Of a stretch of 64,000 nucleotides of DNA, positions 21,790-30,928 are shown in pieces. Source of the DNA: Carnobacterium alterfunditum DSM 5972 (lineage in GTDB: Bacteria; Bacillota; Bacilli; Lactobacillales; Carnobacteriaceae); assembly GCF_000744115.1 (NCBI RefSeq), contig NZ_JQLG01000004.1:992001-1056000 (forward strand), written 5' to 3'. The stretch's first letter is position 1; each line of letters begins with the position of its first letter. Below the pieces are notes generated by a model that had not been told where the DNA came from, did not search any database, and saw only the letters and a list, made by a program, of their open reading frames with translations. Made by a program: the position numbers and the translations under genes.

Positions 21790-22944
21790 TTAATGATGAT
21801 GATTTATTGTAGTCTGATAAATTTGTTCAACTCTCTTTGCAAATTCATTTGAAGAACAGTTACCTTTTACAATTTCTCTAGCATTTTTACTTAAACGCTT
21901 TTGTAGCCCTTCTTTTTCTAGTATATCATCTAACTTCTCTCTAAACTGTTCAAATGATTGATATTCCCAACCATTTACGCCATCCACAATCACGTTTTCC
22001 AGACATTGATCTTTTCTGCAAAGAGCCGGAATCCCGTTGGCTAATGCTTCTATATAAGTCAATCCTTGTGTTTCGCTGTTTGATGCACTAACAAATAGAT
22101 CCCCCAATTGGTAATAAGAACTCACTTCTTGTGAACAAATCATTCCTGTAAAAATAACGTGCTTGGAAATACCCAAATCTATTACGCGTTCTTCTAATGC
22201 TGCGCGATGTGGTCCATCACCCACTATTAGCAAGGTGATATTCTGTCTGTTTAATTGTGAAAAAAACAATAATATCTCTTCTAGATTTTTTTCTTTTGCT
22301 AGTCGCCCGACATATATAAGCACACGGTCATTAGAGGGAATTCCTAACTTGCTCCGAAGTCTTTCTTTTTCTATGTCATCCAACTGGATTTTAAATCTCT
22401 CTAAATCTATCCCTGTTGGCACGACCTGTATTTGTTGCTTCACGCCGTAGTCAACTAGTAAGGAACGCACTTTATCAGTAGGCGCGATTACACACTCACT
22501 GTGACTCAAAACCTGTTTAGTAAAAATTGCAACCATCTTTTTCCCCCATTTTTTATTCGGTGAAAAATAATGAGTATAATCTTCATATAAAGTATGATAA
22601 GTATGAATAATTGGTACATCAACTTCCTTTGCTATCTGTTGTGCCATAAAAAATGTACTAAATTCACATTGCGAATGGATAATATCTGGATACCAGTTAA
22701 CTAATTCCTGAATATATTCCTCATCAACAGAAAAGGCCAGCCTTGCATTAGGATAGATTTTACCAACACCAGTAGATCCAATATATATAACCCCATCTTT
22801 ATATGATGACTTCCTATTCCCTGATAATGTGAGTATTCTGACCTCATGCCCTAGTTTTTGTAGCCCATTCTGTAAATTGACTATAGATGTGACCACTCCA
22901 TTTATAGCAGGAACGTACTGATCCGTTGTAATTAAGATTTTCAA
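21790..22944 (-). CDS. Glycosyltransferase family 4, 1,2-diacylglycerol 3-glucosyltransferase-like
   Basis: TTG 22944 is the best start: it follows AAAGGCGGGAAG and gives MKILITTDQYVPAINGVVTS, the usual beginning of this family; an ATG at 22983 lacks a ribosome binding site. Motifs include 'GVVTSIVNLQNGLQKLGHEV', 'PIIHTYHTLYEDYTHYF', 'PTGIDLERF', 'YVGRLAKEKNLEEIL' and the donor-site 'SNSETQGLTYIEALANGIPA'. These match BgsB/Ypfp-analogue GT4 enzymes that place glucose on diacylglycerol. It is probably the first step of a glycolipid pathway with the second GT4 downstream. The tail ends in His-His-His. Confidence 0.85.
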   Translation of the reverse strand: MKILITTDQYVPAINGVVTSIVNLQNGLQKLGHEVRILTLSGNRKSSYKDGVIYIGSTGVGKIYPNARLAFSVDEEYIQELVNWYPDIIHSQCEFSTFFMAQQIAKEVDVPIIHTYHTLYEDYTHYFSPNKKWGKKMVAIFTKQVLSHSECVIAPTDKVRSLLVDYGVKQQIQVVPTGIDLERFKIQLDDIEKERLRSKLGIPSNDRVLIYVGRLAKEKNLEEILLFFSQLNRQNITLLIVGDGPHRAALEERVIDLGISKHVIFTGMICSQEVSSYYQLGDLFVSASNSETQGLTYIEALANGIPALCRKDQCLENVIVDGVNGWEYQSFEQFREKLDDILEKEGLQKRLSKNAREIVKGNCSSNEFAKRVEQIYQTTINHHH

Positions 22945-23122
22945 TCGTCTTCCCGCCTTTATAGTTTTATATATGTATATCATCCTGAATGATTCATATT
23001 AAGAGTTTAAATAACGATTAAGGAATCTTTTCTTTCAATCTATCTTCCTACTAAATAAATTTTTTTGGCCTATATTTACCTTTTGGGACTCTCTTGTTTA
23101 GACAACCTGAATTCGATTAATT

Positions 23123-23199
23123 AAATTACATAATGTTATACTGGGATCAATGAAGGTGGAAATAGTGAGACTTTACTTAATTTTAAACTAATTTTCTAA
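23123..23199 (+). pseudogene. Tyrosine recombinase C-terminal remnant, copy 3
   Basis: The plus strand reads KIT-stop-CYTGINEGGNSETLLNF and KLIF before TAA, matching 'KITKRYIWINEDEISETLLNFRLGF' at the end of the recombinase at 2959. The catalytic Tyr region is retained but with an internal stop, and everything upstream is missing. It lies 27 bp before the IS1380 insertion. Confidence 0.65.
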
Positions 23200-23226
23200 A
23201 TAAAAACAATCATATACTTAATTATA

Positions 23227-24894
23227 CCTGAATAATTCATACTTTTTCTGAAATGCTCTGGAAAAACTGTTCTAACGCTAGTTTGAGTTAATTTTATCAG
23301 CACCCTTTGGGTGTGCAAAAAGAACCCCAATCTGCTATGGTTAAAGCGACTAAACATAACCAAAGAAAGGGGTTCTCTCTATGGCAACTTTACATGAAAA
23401 TCGTTTACTTTTCAATTCAAACATTACGGTATCTCACTGTGGGGGTAATTTATCTTCAGATTCCGGATTGATATTAGTTAAGGAATTCATGCACACCATT
23501 AATTTCTCTAACATTTTGAAACAAACCCTCACTATTAATGATGATCGACTTTACTATAACCATGCTAATCATTCAATTATTGAACAAATCCTTTTTCAAT
23601 TGATTGCTGGATATCAAACGGATTCTTCGGCTGACGTTTTATCAAAAGATCCCATTTTCCAGAGCCTATTAGCTAAAAAGCAACTCGCTTCACAACCATC
23701 TATTTCTCGTTTATGGAATCGGTTAAGTCAGGAAAACATTTCCCAATTACAAGAAGTCAATCAAATCCTGATTGATAAAGTACGTACTGCTCGTAATACA
23801 ACTGAAATGATTTTTGATCTAGACTCAACACATTCGGATACCTTTGGCAATCAGGAGAAGTCGGATTATAATGCCCATTACCAAACGAATGACTATCATC
23901 CACTTGTTGCCTTTGAAGGCCTGACCGGCGACTTTTTGAAAACAGAACTTCGTTCTGGTAATGTGTACACATCCAATGGTGTTGCAGATTTTGTCCGGCC
24001 ACTTTTTGACCATTACCAAGAAACCGTACCTGTATGTTCTATTCTAGTGCGTGCAGATAGTGGTTTTGCAACTCCAGAATTATATGAACTGTGTGAAAAA
24101 CGTCAAAATTTTTATGTTATTCGATTGAAATCGAATCGTAACCTAGGAAAAATCGCTGAGCAATTTGTATCGATAGATGACCAGCAGGATTGGGATAAAA
24201 AAGAAGTTCACTACGCTTCTACACTCTATCAAGCCAAGAGCTGGACACATCCACGAAGAATTTGTATTAAATCTACGCGCGAAGCAACCGAATTGATTGC
24301 TCGACATGAATTTATCATAACCAATTTATCAGAGAACCTTTCTGCAGAAGCGGTCTTTCAAACCTTTTCTAAAAGAGGCACCATGGAAAATTACATTAAA
24401 GAGGCCAAAAATGAATTTTATTTCGATAAAACCGATAGTCCTCGTTTTTTAGAAAATCATGCACGTATGATGGTGAGTGTACTAGCTTACAACATCGTCA
24501 ATTTTATGCGTACTCTTTGTTTTACGAAAGAAACCAAAGGTTTTCAAGTTTCAACTATTCGTTTGCTCTTATTTAAAGTAGCGGGTAAACTTGTTCATTC
24601 TGGACGAAAAACCTTTTTAAAACTCAGTTCTTATAACGTTTACTATGAACTATTCCATAAAATCTTGCGGAATATTCAGCATTTCAAATGGCAGTAGCAC
24701 TCACACCTAATAGAATAGTTTAAAAAAAAGGCTAATTTCAAGGGATTAGTATGCCTAAAAATCTTAATTTTCTGACAAAAAAATGAGTGACTTGGAAATT
24801 TGAAGTAAAATAAGTAAACCTATTAAACTAATGATCTGAAAGAAGTGAAAAATGCGCCAATTATTATTTTTTTTAAAAGTATGAATCATTCAGG
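23227..24894 (+). mobile_element. Complete IS1380-family insertion sequence with target duplication
   Basis: The terminal inverted repeats are CCTGAATAATTCATACTTTT on the left and, inverted on the right, CCTGAATGATTCATACTTTT (one mismatch). The element is 1668 bp and contains one transposase gene. Direct repeats TTATA flank it at 23222-23226 and 24895-24899, the expected target duplication, so it arrived by transposition and has not been rearranged since. Before the gene, AGAACCCC and GGGGTTCT with inner TATGGTTA/TAACCA pairing form a compound hairpin ending at the start codon, which may limit translation. Confidence 0.9.
23381..24697 (+). CDS. IS1380-family transposase
   Basis: A 438-residue protein without interruption. 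The DDE catalytic residues are in 'EMIFDLDSTHSDTFG' (Asp), 'ILVRADSGFATPELYEL' (Asp) and 'RGTMENYIKEAKNEF' (Glu), the last being the Y-(2)-R/E-type motif of this family. The N-terminus 'NITVSHCGGNLSSDSGLIL' is also typical. The ribosome binding site AAAGGGG lies close upstream, in the hairpin described for the element. The intact frame and ends suggest that it is active. Confidence 0.95.
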   Translation: MATLHENRLLFNSNITVSHCGGNLSSDSGLILVKEFMHTINFSNILKQTLTINDDRLYYNHANHSIIEQILFQLIAGYQTDSSADVLSKDPIFQSLLAKKQLASQPSISRLWNRLSQENISQLQEVNQILIDKVRTARNTTEMIFDLDSTHSDTFGNQEKSDYNAHYQTNDYHPLVAFEGLTGDFLKTELRSGNVYTSNGVADFVRPLFDHYQETVPVCSILVRADSGFATPELYELCEKRQNFYVIRLKSNRNLGKIAEQFVSIDDQQDWDKKEVHYASTLYQAKSWTHPRRICIKSTREATELIARHEFIITNLSENLSAEAVFQTFSKRGTMENYIKEAKNEFYFDKTDSPRFLENHARMMVSVLAYNIVNFMRTLCFTKETKGFQVSTIRLLLFKVAGKLVHSGRKTFLKLSSYNVYYELFHKILRNIQHFKWQ

Positions 24895-24955
24895 TTATAA
24901 ATTATTTGAATTAATTTGCGTATAGTAGAAGTATCAAATTTAAAGGAGACTACAT

Positions 24956-25336
24956 ATGAATATTTTATTCCTGTACTACAATGAAGGGCTTGTTCTAAAG
25001 GCATATGAACTAGAAGAACACTATTTTGTAGAATTTAGCTTTCTTGAATTATGTAAAACATATCCTTGCCCTAATAGGATTTTTGCTATTGAATTATCAA
25101 AAGGACTAGCTCATTTTTACACTAAAGATCTGCAAAATTTAAAGAAAATGCTCAAATTCGATGAAGGTTTAGGACATGCAAGTATTCAAATTACTTTAGA
25201 TATTTTTACCCACGTTACTAGAAAATCAAGAAATAATACAACAGAAAATTTGCTAATTACGCTAATCGTTAGGCAGAAAAAGTCAATGAAAAAAAAGACA
25301 CCTTCCAATAAATTGGAAAGCGTCTTGAAACGTTGA
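24956..25336 (+). CDS. Chimeric ORF: unknown N-terminus joined to an integrase C-terminal fragment
   Basis: A good ribosome binding site (AAAGGAG) precedes MNILFLYYNEGLVLKAYELE. The first 68 residues belong to no family I recognise. From about residue 69 the frame reads FDEGLGHASIQITLDIFTHV, the last part of a Tn916/phage-type tyrosine integrase (LGH box, then Y-T-H-V). The catalytic Tyr is replaced by Phe (IFTHV in place of YTHV). The last 20 codons run through the rpsI terminator hairpin on the opposite strand, so the tail is probably not natural. This is most likely a deletion fusion; the N-terminal part may be a real, now truncated, gene. Confidence 0.45.
   Translation: MNILFLYYNEGLVLKAYELEEHYFVEFSFLELCKTYPCPNRIFAIELSKGLAHFYTKDLQNLKKMLKFDEGLGHASIQITLDIFTHVTRKSRNNTTENLLITLIVRQKKSMKKKTPSNKLESVLKR
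25289..25325 (-). terminator. rplM-rpsI terminator
   Basis: On the minus strand GACGCTTTCCAA-TTTA-TTGGAAGGTGTC followed by T9 lies just after the rpsI stop. The stem has 12 pairs with two mismatches or G-T pairs. Confidence 0.85.
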
Positions 25337-25348
25337 TGTAGTAACGAA

Positions 25349-25741
25349 TTAACGTTTTGAGAATTGTGAAGCTTTACGAGCTTTTTTAAGACCTGGTTTT
25401 TTACGTTCAACCATACGTGGGTCACGAGTTAACAGACCTGCTGCTTTTAAAGCAGTACGGAAGTCTGGATCAACTTGTAGTAACGCACGAGAGATCCCGT
25501 GACGGGCTGCTCCTGATTGTCCAGTGAATCCACCACCATTTACGTTTACATGTACGTCGTAGCTACCTAAAGTTTCTGTAAGAGCTAAAGGTTGTTTAAC
25601 AACTTCGTGTAAATATGGGAATGGGATATATTCAGTGATGTCTTTTTTGTTCATGATGATTTTTCCAGTACCTGGTACTAAACGTACACGGGCAGTTGAA
25701 TTTTTACGTCTTCCTGTTGCAATATATTGTGCTTGTGCCAT
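25349..25741 (-). CDS. rpsI: 30S ribosomal protein S9
   Basis: The protein has 130 residues: '[20 protein letters not shown]', '[19 protein letters not shown]', '[20 protein letters not shown]' and the basic tail '[17 protein letters not shown]' that reaches the P site. It is the last gene of the rplM-rpsI operon, 13 nt after rplM. The 3' end of rpsI is a known integration site for mobile elements in Streptococcus and related genera, and an integrase fragment lies immediately beyond the terminator. Confidence 0.98.
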   Translation of the reverse strand: MAQAQYIATGRRKNSTARVRLVPGTGKIIMNKKDITEYIPFPYLHEVVKQPLALTETLGSYDVHVNVNGGGFTGQSGAARHGISRALLQVDPDFRTALKAAGLLTRDPRMVERKKPGLKKARKASQFSKR

Positions 25742-25754
25742 CGATATTCCCTCC

Positions 25755-26201
25755 TTAAATTAAGTTTGTGATGTCTAATACTTCAGGTAATTGCGCTTGG
25801 TGATTGTGTTCTGCTCCACCGTAAACATGTAATTTCATGCCTTGAGCGCGACCTAAAGTATTTTTAGGAAGCATACCTTTGACAGACAATTCGATTAATT
25901 TACGAGAATCTTTAGTACGTAATGCACCAGCAGAGATTTGTTTCAATCCACCTGGATTACCATCGATGTTACGGTAATAGATTTTGTCAGTTGCTTTTTT
26001 ACCAGTTAATTTCGTTTTGTCAGCGTTGATTATGATTACGAAATCACCTGTATCAACATTTGGTGTATAAGTTGGTTTATTTTTTCCACGTAAAATAGCT
26101 GCGACAACACTTGACATACGTCCCATTGGGATATCAGTTGCGTCTACCACATACCATTTACGTTCTACTTCATTTGGTTTTGCCATATAAGTTGTACGCA
26201 C
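25755..26201 (-). CDS. rplM: 50S ribosomal protein L13
   Basis: A 148-residue L13 protein beginning with GTG ([20 protein letters not shown]), 8 nt after GGAGG; an internal ATG (residue 6) is less well placed. Conserved stretches are '[20 protein letters not shown]', '[18 protein letters not shown]' and '[14 protein letters not shown]'-like '[20 protein letters not shown]'. It binds 23S rRNA early in 50S assembly and is co-transcribed with rpsI. The upstream region resembles the autoregulatory L13 leader. Confidence 0.98.
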   Translation of the reverse strand: MRTTYMAKPNEVERKWYVVDATDIPMGRMSSVVAAILRGKNKPTYTPNVDTGDFVIIINADKTKLTGKKATDKIYYRNIDGNPGGLKQISAGALRTKDSRKLIELSVKGMLPKNTLGRAQGMKLHVYGGAEHNHQAQLPEVLDITNLI

Positions 26202-26208
26202 GTTTTAT

Positions 26209-26290
26209 TCCTCCATATTCTTATCTGTTTGTTTGAATGCACAATAAGTTTCCGGGGCTCATCGTGGGGGCAAACAATACCATCTAATAT
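26209..26290 (-). ncRNA. Possible ribosomal L13 leader
   Basis: The minus-strand leader contains TTTGCCCCCACGATGAGCCC, CGGAAACTTATTGTGCATTC and AAACAAACAGATAAG before the rplM ribosome binding site. This closely recalls the Firmicutes L13-leader motif by which L13 represses its own operon. I recognise the pattern but cannot score it. Confidence 0.55.
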
Positions 26291-26423
26291 TTTAACCTTT
26301 ATAATGAATTTTGTCAATTATTTTAATAGAAATAAATTGATTTTTTCATAACTTGAAAATTTTGGATAGGCTTATCGATTTTATATTTTTAGCACTGGGT
26401 ATGGTGTCACAAGTTTAGTTGTA

Positions 26424-26595
26424 ATTTCTGGCGGAATAGGGGTTGCTTGTAGCTATGTCAAGGATTTAATGCGAATTACAGAGCATTAACGCTTTAGCGC
26501 TTATGCTTTGTTTGAGGCTTAAAAGTCTGAAGACTACTGGCTTCAGACGCTCCCATAGCTCTCCACAAGCAAACCCGTCCATTCCAGAAGAAATT
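26424..26595. repeat. Inverted-repeat-bounded intergenic element, copy A
   Basis: The ends are imperfect inverted repeats: AATTTCTGGCGGAATAGGGG with TTGCTTGTAG on the left, and on the right, read inverted, AAATTTCTTCTGGAATGGAC with GGGTTTGCTTGTGG. The interior has smaller hairpins (GCATTAACGCTTTAGCGCTTATGC and GTCTGAAG...CTTCAGAC). A diverged copy of the same design lies at 59602-59776. It contains no coding frame of note. Confidence 0.65.
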
Positions 26596-26675
26596 TTAGT
26601 TTGATCTACCTACACTATTTAGTTTGTACTGCTCTATTTTTTAAAGCTACGAACTTTTCATATCAACTGTAACGA

Positions 26676-27164
26676 CTAATCTAAAAAGTAAGCCATCAAT
26701 AGATCATCAATAAACTGGCCTTCGATCCAAAATTCATTTTTCAAACGCCCTTCTACTTGAAAGCCGTTTTTTTGATACAAGTGGATCGCTGCCGGGTTCG
26801 TAGACAATACGCGCAAGCTTAATTTATGGATGCCTTGTTTAACCGCTAAAGCCTTGATAGCCGTTAGCAAATCTGTTCCTACACCTTTACCTTGAAAAGC
26901 TGGGTGAACGCCTACATCGACTCCCCATACCTTCTGGTGAGCCATCAAGTTAGTTGGTGGATGGAATCCTAAAAATCCTGCGATTTCTTGGCTGTCGGCT
27001 GCTAATGCGACTAGTTGGGAACCAGCGGAATAATGCTTCTGGTAGTCCGCTACTGTTTCATAAGTCGTCACATGGGGCGTATTACCTGAATGCCAGATTT
27101 GATTTTCAATGGTTCTCAATTGGGGAAAGTCTTTTTGTTCACTTAACCGAATGATCCAATTCAT
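26676..27164 (-). CDS. GNAT-family N-acetyltransferase
   Basis: A 162-residue protein with the acetyl-CoA-binding motif A 'VGVHPAFQGKGVGTDLLTAI' (Q-x-x-G-x-G) at about residues 86-105 and motif B 'LRVLSTNPAAIHLYQKNGFQ' near 123-142. The N-terminal part is 'IRLSEQKDFPQLRTIENQIW'. The substrate is unknown. Its start overlaps the 3' end of truA by 26 nt, so it is probably co-translated as the last gene of the ecf-truA transcript. Confidence 0.88.
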   Translation of the reverse strand: MNWIIRLSEQKDFPQLRTIENQIWHSGNTPHVTTYETVADYQKHYSAGSQLVALAADSQEIAGFLGFHPPTNLMAHQKVWGVDVGVHPAFQGKGVGTDLLTAIKALAVKQGIHKLSLRVLSTNPAAIHLYQKNGFQVEGRLKNEFWIEGQFIDDLLMAYFLD

Positions 27165-27978
27165 TCTGCACCTGCTTTTCTACTACAATGCCTTCTTGAT
27201 GATCGGAGTCTTTTACAGCTTCTGATGCTTTATAATAGACTTCCATCAAATACAATCCTTGAGGTTTAGCAGTTGGACCAGCTTCATCGCGGTCTTGGAC
27301 TGCCAGCAGCCGTTTGATTTCATCTGCTGGGCGCAGACCATTGGCAATTTGCAGTAACGTGCCGACAAATATGCGGACCATATTGTACAAAAAGCCGTTT
27401 CCCCTAAAAGTAAAGATCAATTCATTGTTGAAGACATCTTTTATGACACTGGCTTCATAGACCGTGCGTACTTTGTTTTCTCTGCCGCTGTTGCTGGCAC
27501 AAAAACTGGAAAAATCGTGTTTTCCTTCAATATCTTTTAACGCATTTTCTAATTTTTCCATATCGATCCGATAAGGGTGATGCAACGTATACATTCGTTT
27601 AAACGGATCTGAGATCTCGTTTAAATCGATACGGTATTGGTATTTCTTTCCAGATGTATTGTAGCGGGCATGAAAATCAGTCTCGACGATCGAAACGTCT
27701 TTCACAAAAATCTCATCCGTCGTTAAACTGTTCAATGCACGCTGCATATTTTTAGCTGGGATCATAAACGGGTAATCAAAATGAATGACTTGTCCTTTTG
27801 CGTGTACCCCAGAATCGGTCCGTCCTGATCCGTAAATGATCACTTTTGTGCCTTTAGTCATGATTTTCAAAGCTTTTTGGATCTCGCCTTGCACTGTACG
27901 ATCGTGTGTTTGGATTTGAAACCCAGCAAAATGTGTTCCGTCGTATTCCACGATCATTTTATACCGTATCCATTCCAT
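27139..27978 (-). CDS. truA: tRNA pseudouridine(38-40) synthase
   Basis: A 279-residue protein. 'YDGTHFAGFQIQTHDRTVQG' marks the start of the fold and the catalytic Asp is in 'GSGRTDSGVHAKGQVIHFD'. 'FRGNGFLYNMVRIFVGTLL' is the conserved C-terminal block. It modifies U38-U40 of the tRNA anticodon stem. It follows ecfT, the usual position in Lactobacillales (rplQ-ecfA1-ecfA2-ecfT-truA-rplM-rpsI). A hairpin with a T-run separates it from ecfT. The start has AGGAG 8 nt upstream. The C-terminus has an acidic/basic extension beyond 'LYLMEVYY'. Confidence 0.97.
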   Translation of the reverse strand: MEWIRYKMIVEYDGTHFAGFQIQTHDRTVQGEIQKALKIMTKGTKVIIYGSGRTDSGVHAKGQVIHFDYPFMIPAKNMQRALNSLTTDEIFVKDVSIVETDFHARYNTSGKKYQYRIDLNEISDPFKRMYTLHHPYRIDMEKLENALKDIEGKHDFSSFCASNSGRENKVRTVYEASVIKDVFNNELIFTFRGNGFLYNMVRIFVGTLLQIANGLRPADEIKRLLAVQDRDEAGPTAKPQGLYLMEVYYKASEAVKDSDHQEGIVVEKQVQNELDHSVK

Positions 27979-28025
27979 TTGTTCAACTCCTTTTAAACTA
28001 ACTTGTTCTTAGGGCATTAAAAGTC

Positions 28026-28062
28026 AAAGAACCTTTCATAGCTTAGCAGAAAGGTTCTTTTT
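28026..28062. terminator. Hairpin between ecfT and truA
   Basis: AAAGAACCTTTC, an 11-nt loop and GAAAGGTTCTTTTT form a 12-bp stem. The T-run is better on the plus strand, so on the minus strand it may act as a weak attenuator between the ecf genes and truA. Confidence 0.55.
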
Positions 28063-28071
28063 CCTCTTGCA

Positions 28072-28869
28072 TCAATTTCGCAATACGACTAATCCGACTG
28101 TCAGTAAAGCATACGCCATCATAGCGGTCGTGTCACGTGAGACCCACTCGAGCTGACGGTATTTCGTTCGTCCTTCGCCGCCCTTGTACCCTCTGGCCTC
28201 CATGGCTGTTGCCAATTCTTCCGCACGGTTAAAGGAACTGACGAATAATGGGATCAAAATCGGAACGATGGCTTTCATTTGTTGAAAAATATTGCCTTCT
28301 CCAAAATCGACTCCACGAGCGCGTTGGGCATTCATAATTTTTTCTGTTTCATCCATCAATGTCGGCACAAAGCGCAATGCGATCGACAACATCAAGGCAA
28401 TTTCATAGACAGGTACTTTAACAACTTTCAAAGGACGCAATAAATATTCGATCGCATCCGTTAATGATAACGGCATAGTGGTCAATGTCAGCAATGTCGA
28501 CATGAAGATGATCAAGACAAAGCGGCAAAAGATGAAGACTCCGTTCAGCAAACCTTCTCGAGAGATGATGATCGGACCCCAATCAAAGTAGACCGTACTT
28601 CCACCTGTAAAGAGCACTTGCAGGACGACCGTAAAGAGGATCAGCCAGATCAGCGGCTTGATGCCATTGATAAAGAAACTCAACTTGATCGTCGATAAGC
28701 GGATCGCTGTTAATGCGAACAGCAATAACAGCAGATAGGTTTGCCAATTATTGGCTAGGAATATGATCCCGATAAAAATAACAGTACTTAGGAGTTTGGC
28801 ACGCGGATCTAATTTATGGATCCACGAATCCCCAGGAATGTAACGGCCAAAAATCAATTTATCCATCAT
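28072..28869 (-). CDS. ecfT: Energy-coupling factor transporter transmembrane protein EcfT
   Basis: A 265-residue integral membrane protein with about five membrane segments after '[20 protein letters not shown]'. The two coupling-helix motifs typical of EcfT are present: '[10 protein letters not shown]' and '[10 protein letters not shown]' (A-R-G signatures that dock on the ATPases). It overlaps ecfA2 by 4 nt. With EcfA1 and EcfA2 it forms the shared module that energises vitamin S components, such as the one at 8.0-8.5 kb of this window. Confidence 0.96.
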   Translation of the reverse strand: MMDKLIFGRYIPGDSWIHKLDPRAKLLSTVIFIGIIFLANNWQTYLLLLLFALTAIRLSTIKLSFFINGIKPLIWLILFTVVLQVLFTGGSTVYFDWGPIIISREGLLNGVFIFCRFVLIIFMSTLLTLTTMPLSLTDAIEYLLRPLKVVKVPVYEIALMLSIALRFVPTLMDETEKIMNAQRARGVDFGEGNIFQQMKAIVPILIPLFVSSFNRAEELATAMEARGYKGGEGRTKYRQLEWVSRDTTAMMAYALLTVGLVVLRN

Positions 28870-29756
28870 TCGGCATCACCTGCTTTTGAATCATTTGGCT
28901 GCTGTTTCAAGGCTTTAGCGATCTCATCCGCTAAATCAGCTGTTGTTAATGGCAATCCATTGAAGACAAGACCTGTTTTTTGGCTCAAGAGGCTTCCGAA
29001 TGAAACTGTGGCAGGAACACCTAATTGTTTCGATTCAAGCCAAGCTGCGTCTTTAAACACGTCTTTAGGCGCACCTTCTTTAATGACCGTACCTTTTTCA
29101 AGTACCACCATATGATCTGCGTAATTTGCTACGTCATCCATTTGATGTGTGACCAAGATGATCGTCAATCCTTGCGTACGGTATAATCGATAGAACATAT
29201 CCATCATTTCTTTTCGTCCTTGCGGGTCTAGACCAGCAGTCGGTTCATCTAAGACCAACACTTCAGGTTCCATCGCTAAAACGCCGGCAATTGCCACACG
29301 TCTCATTTGGCCACCAGACAGGTCAAAGGGTGAGCGTTCCATATAAGATTCATCTAAGCCCACAATTGGCAGCATACGCTTAGCTAACACAATGCCCTCT
29401 TCTTCAGTAGCGCCAAAGTTTTTTGGTCCAAAAGCGATATCCTTTGCGACAGTTTCTTCGAATAATTGCGATTCAGGAAATTGGAAGACGATCCCCACTT
29501 TCTTGCGGATGCCTTTCAAATTCTTATTGTTTGATTGTGATGTGATGACACGGTCGCCAATGGTCACTGTTCCTTCACTTGGTTTCATCAGTGCATTCAA
29601 ATGTTGCAGCACGGTCGATTTCCCACTACCGGTGTGACCTACTAGAGCTGTAAAGCTGCCTTCTTTGATATGTAAATCGATATCATAAAGGGCTTTATTT
29701 TGGAAAGGTGTTCCTTTTTGGTAGGTATAGCCTACTTTTTCGAAAGTAATGTCCAT
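28866..29756 (-). CDS. ecfA2: Energy-coupling factor transporter ATP-binding protein EcfA2
   Basis: A 296-residue ABC ATPase. Walker A is GHTGSGKST (about 39-47), the Q-loop [13 protein letters not shown], the signature [10 protein letters not shown], Walker [16 protein letters not shown], and the switch His is in '[13 protein letters not shown]'. The first residues ([19 protein letters not shown]) and the extra C-terminal domain are those of EcfA2. It overlaps ecfA1 by 25 nt and ecfT by 4 nt. Confidence 0.96.
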   Translation of the reverse strand: MDITFEKVGYTYQKGTPFQNKALYDIDLHIKEGSFTALVGHTGSGKSTVLQHLNALMKPSEGTVTIGDRVITSQSNNKNLKGIRKKVGIVFQFPESQLFEETVAKDIAFGPKNFGATEEEGIVLAKRMLPIVGLDESYMERSPFDLSGGQMRRVAIAGVLAMEPEVLVLDEPTAGLDPQGRKEMMDMFYRLYRTQGLTIILVTHQMDDVANYADHMVVLEKGTVIKEGAPKDVFKDAAWLESKQLGVPATVSFGSLLSQKTGLVFNGLPLTTADLADEIAKALKQQPNDSKAGDAE

Positions 29757-30571
29757 AGCCAGTCCACCATCCCTTCCTCAGTCAAATAGTCTGCTGGGAC
29801 CTCGATACCGCGATCTCGCAGATCACTTTTCAGCTTTTCAGCAAATGGCAGATCAAGGCCCATTTCAATGAGTTGTTCGCCATAAGAGAAAATCTCTTCA
29901 GGCGTTCCTTCTTTTACTAATTCACCATTTTTCATCACTAACACTCGATTGGCATTTGCCGCTTCATCGATGTCATGTGTAATCGATATAACGGTTAAAT
30001 TCGCTTTTTCTTTGATTTCCTTGACCGTAGCCAGAACTTCTTGTCTGCCTTGAGGGTCAAGCATACTGGTAGCTTCATCCAAAATAATGATCTGCGGGCG
30101 CAAAGCTACTACACCTGCAATGGCTACTCGCTGTTTTTGTCCACCAGACAAACGAGCCGGTTCTTTTTCCATAAAATCTTGCATGTTTACTCGTGTGATC
30201 GCACTTTTAACGCGTTCGATCATTTCGTCTCTAGGAATGCCTTGGTTTTCTAGTCCAAAGGCAACGTCATCTTGCACGGTCGATCCCACAAATTGATTAT
30301 CCGGGTTTTGAAAAACCATTCCAACCATTTCACGGATATCCCAAATGTTTTCTTCGCTTAAAATAAGCCCGCCAACCGTCACCTCACCTTGACTAGGAGC
30401 AACCAATCCATTAATGGTCTTTGCAAGCGTTGATTTACCAGAACCATTATGACCAATGATCGCGATCCACTCGCCTTCTTCGATTGACAGAGAGATATTG
30501 CTTAGCGCTGGTCTATCATCAGTTTCATGATACTGATAAGAGATATCTTTTAACGTTATGATTTTATCCAT
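29732..30571 (-). CDS. ecfA1: Energy-coupling factor transporter ATP-binding protein EcfA1
   Basis: The start [19 protein letters not shown] at ATG 30571 follows GTGAGGAA; a longer frame to 30667 encodes an unlikely hydrophobic extension. The 279-residue protein has Walker [10 protein letters not shown], the Q-loop [14 protein letters not shown] (the Q-N-P-D-N-Q form typical of EcfA1), signature [10 protein letters not shown], Walker [16 protein letters not shown] and '[13 protein letters not shown]'. It is the first gene of the ecf transcript after the rplQ end of the ribosomal cluster. Confidence 0.96.
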   Translation of the reverse strand: MDKIITLKDISYQYHETDDRPALSNISLSIEEGEWIAIIGHNGSGKSTLAKTINGLVAPSQGEVTVGGLILSEENIWDIREMVGMVFQNPDNQFVGSTVQDDVAFGLENQGIPRDEMIERVKSAITRVNMQDFMEKEPARLSGGQKQRVAIAGVVALRPQIIILDEATSMLDPQGRQEVLATVKEIKEKANLTVISITHDIDEAANANRVLVMKNGELVKEGTPEEIFSYGEQLIEMGLDLPFAEKLKSDLRDRGIEVPADYLTEEGMVDWLWTLLSKK

Positions 30572-30829
30572 TGAACATTCCTCACGTTCTTTACACTGAA
30601 AAAAGAATGCTTTCTCATCCAGTTTTTTAAATACAAAGTTAGTTAAGCCTAACAAAAAATAAGGCACGTTGCAATAAGCTTAAAGTTTGCCCCTTTTGTT
30701 AACTCTTAAATCACTTATTGCCTTAACAGTATAACATTACACAATCTTTTTCGGGGGGTGTCATGACATTATTTAACAGAATTTTTAATATTTTCATGAA
30801 AAAAACCTTATTTTAAAATTGATTTCCTC

Positions 30830-30928
30830 TTTCATGGATGAGTGAACACATTTTATGGCTCTACTTGTTCATGAGAGCCACCTTGACGCAAGAGTGACAT
30901 GTCTTTTAGGTCTCACTCATCCATGAAA
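30830..30928. repeat. Palindromic intergenic repeat between ecfA1 and rplQ
   Basis: TTTCATGGATGAGTGA at 30830-30845 is repeated inverted as TCACTCATCCATGAAA at 30913-30928. Between the arms lies a second hairpin (GGCTCT-ACTTGTTCATG-AGAGCC). Further right, CGAACAAGTGAC (30939-30950) and TCCATGAAGC (31001-31010) repeat parts of the same words. The gap of over 700 bp between rplQ and ecfA1 contains no convincing gene. Confidence 0.6.
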
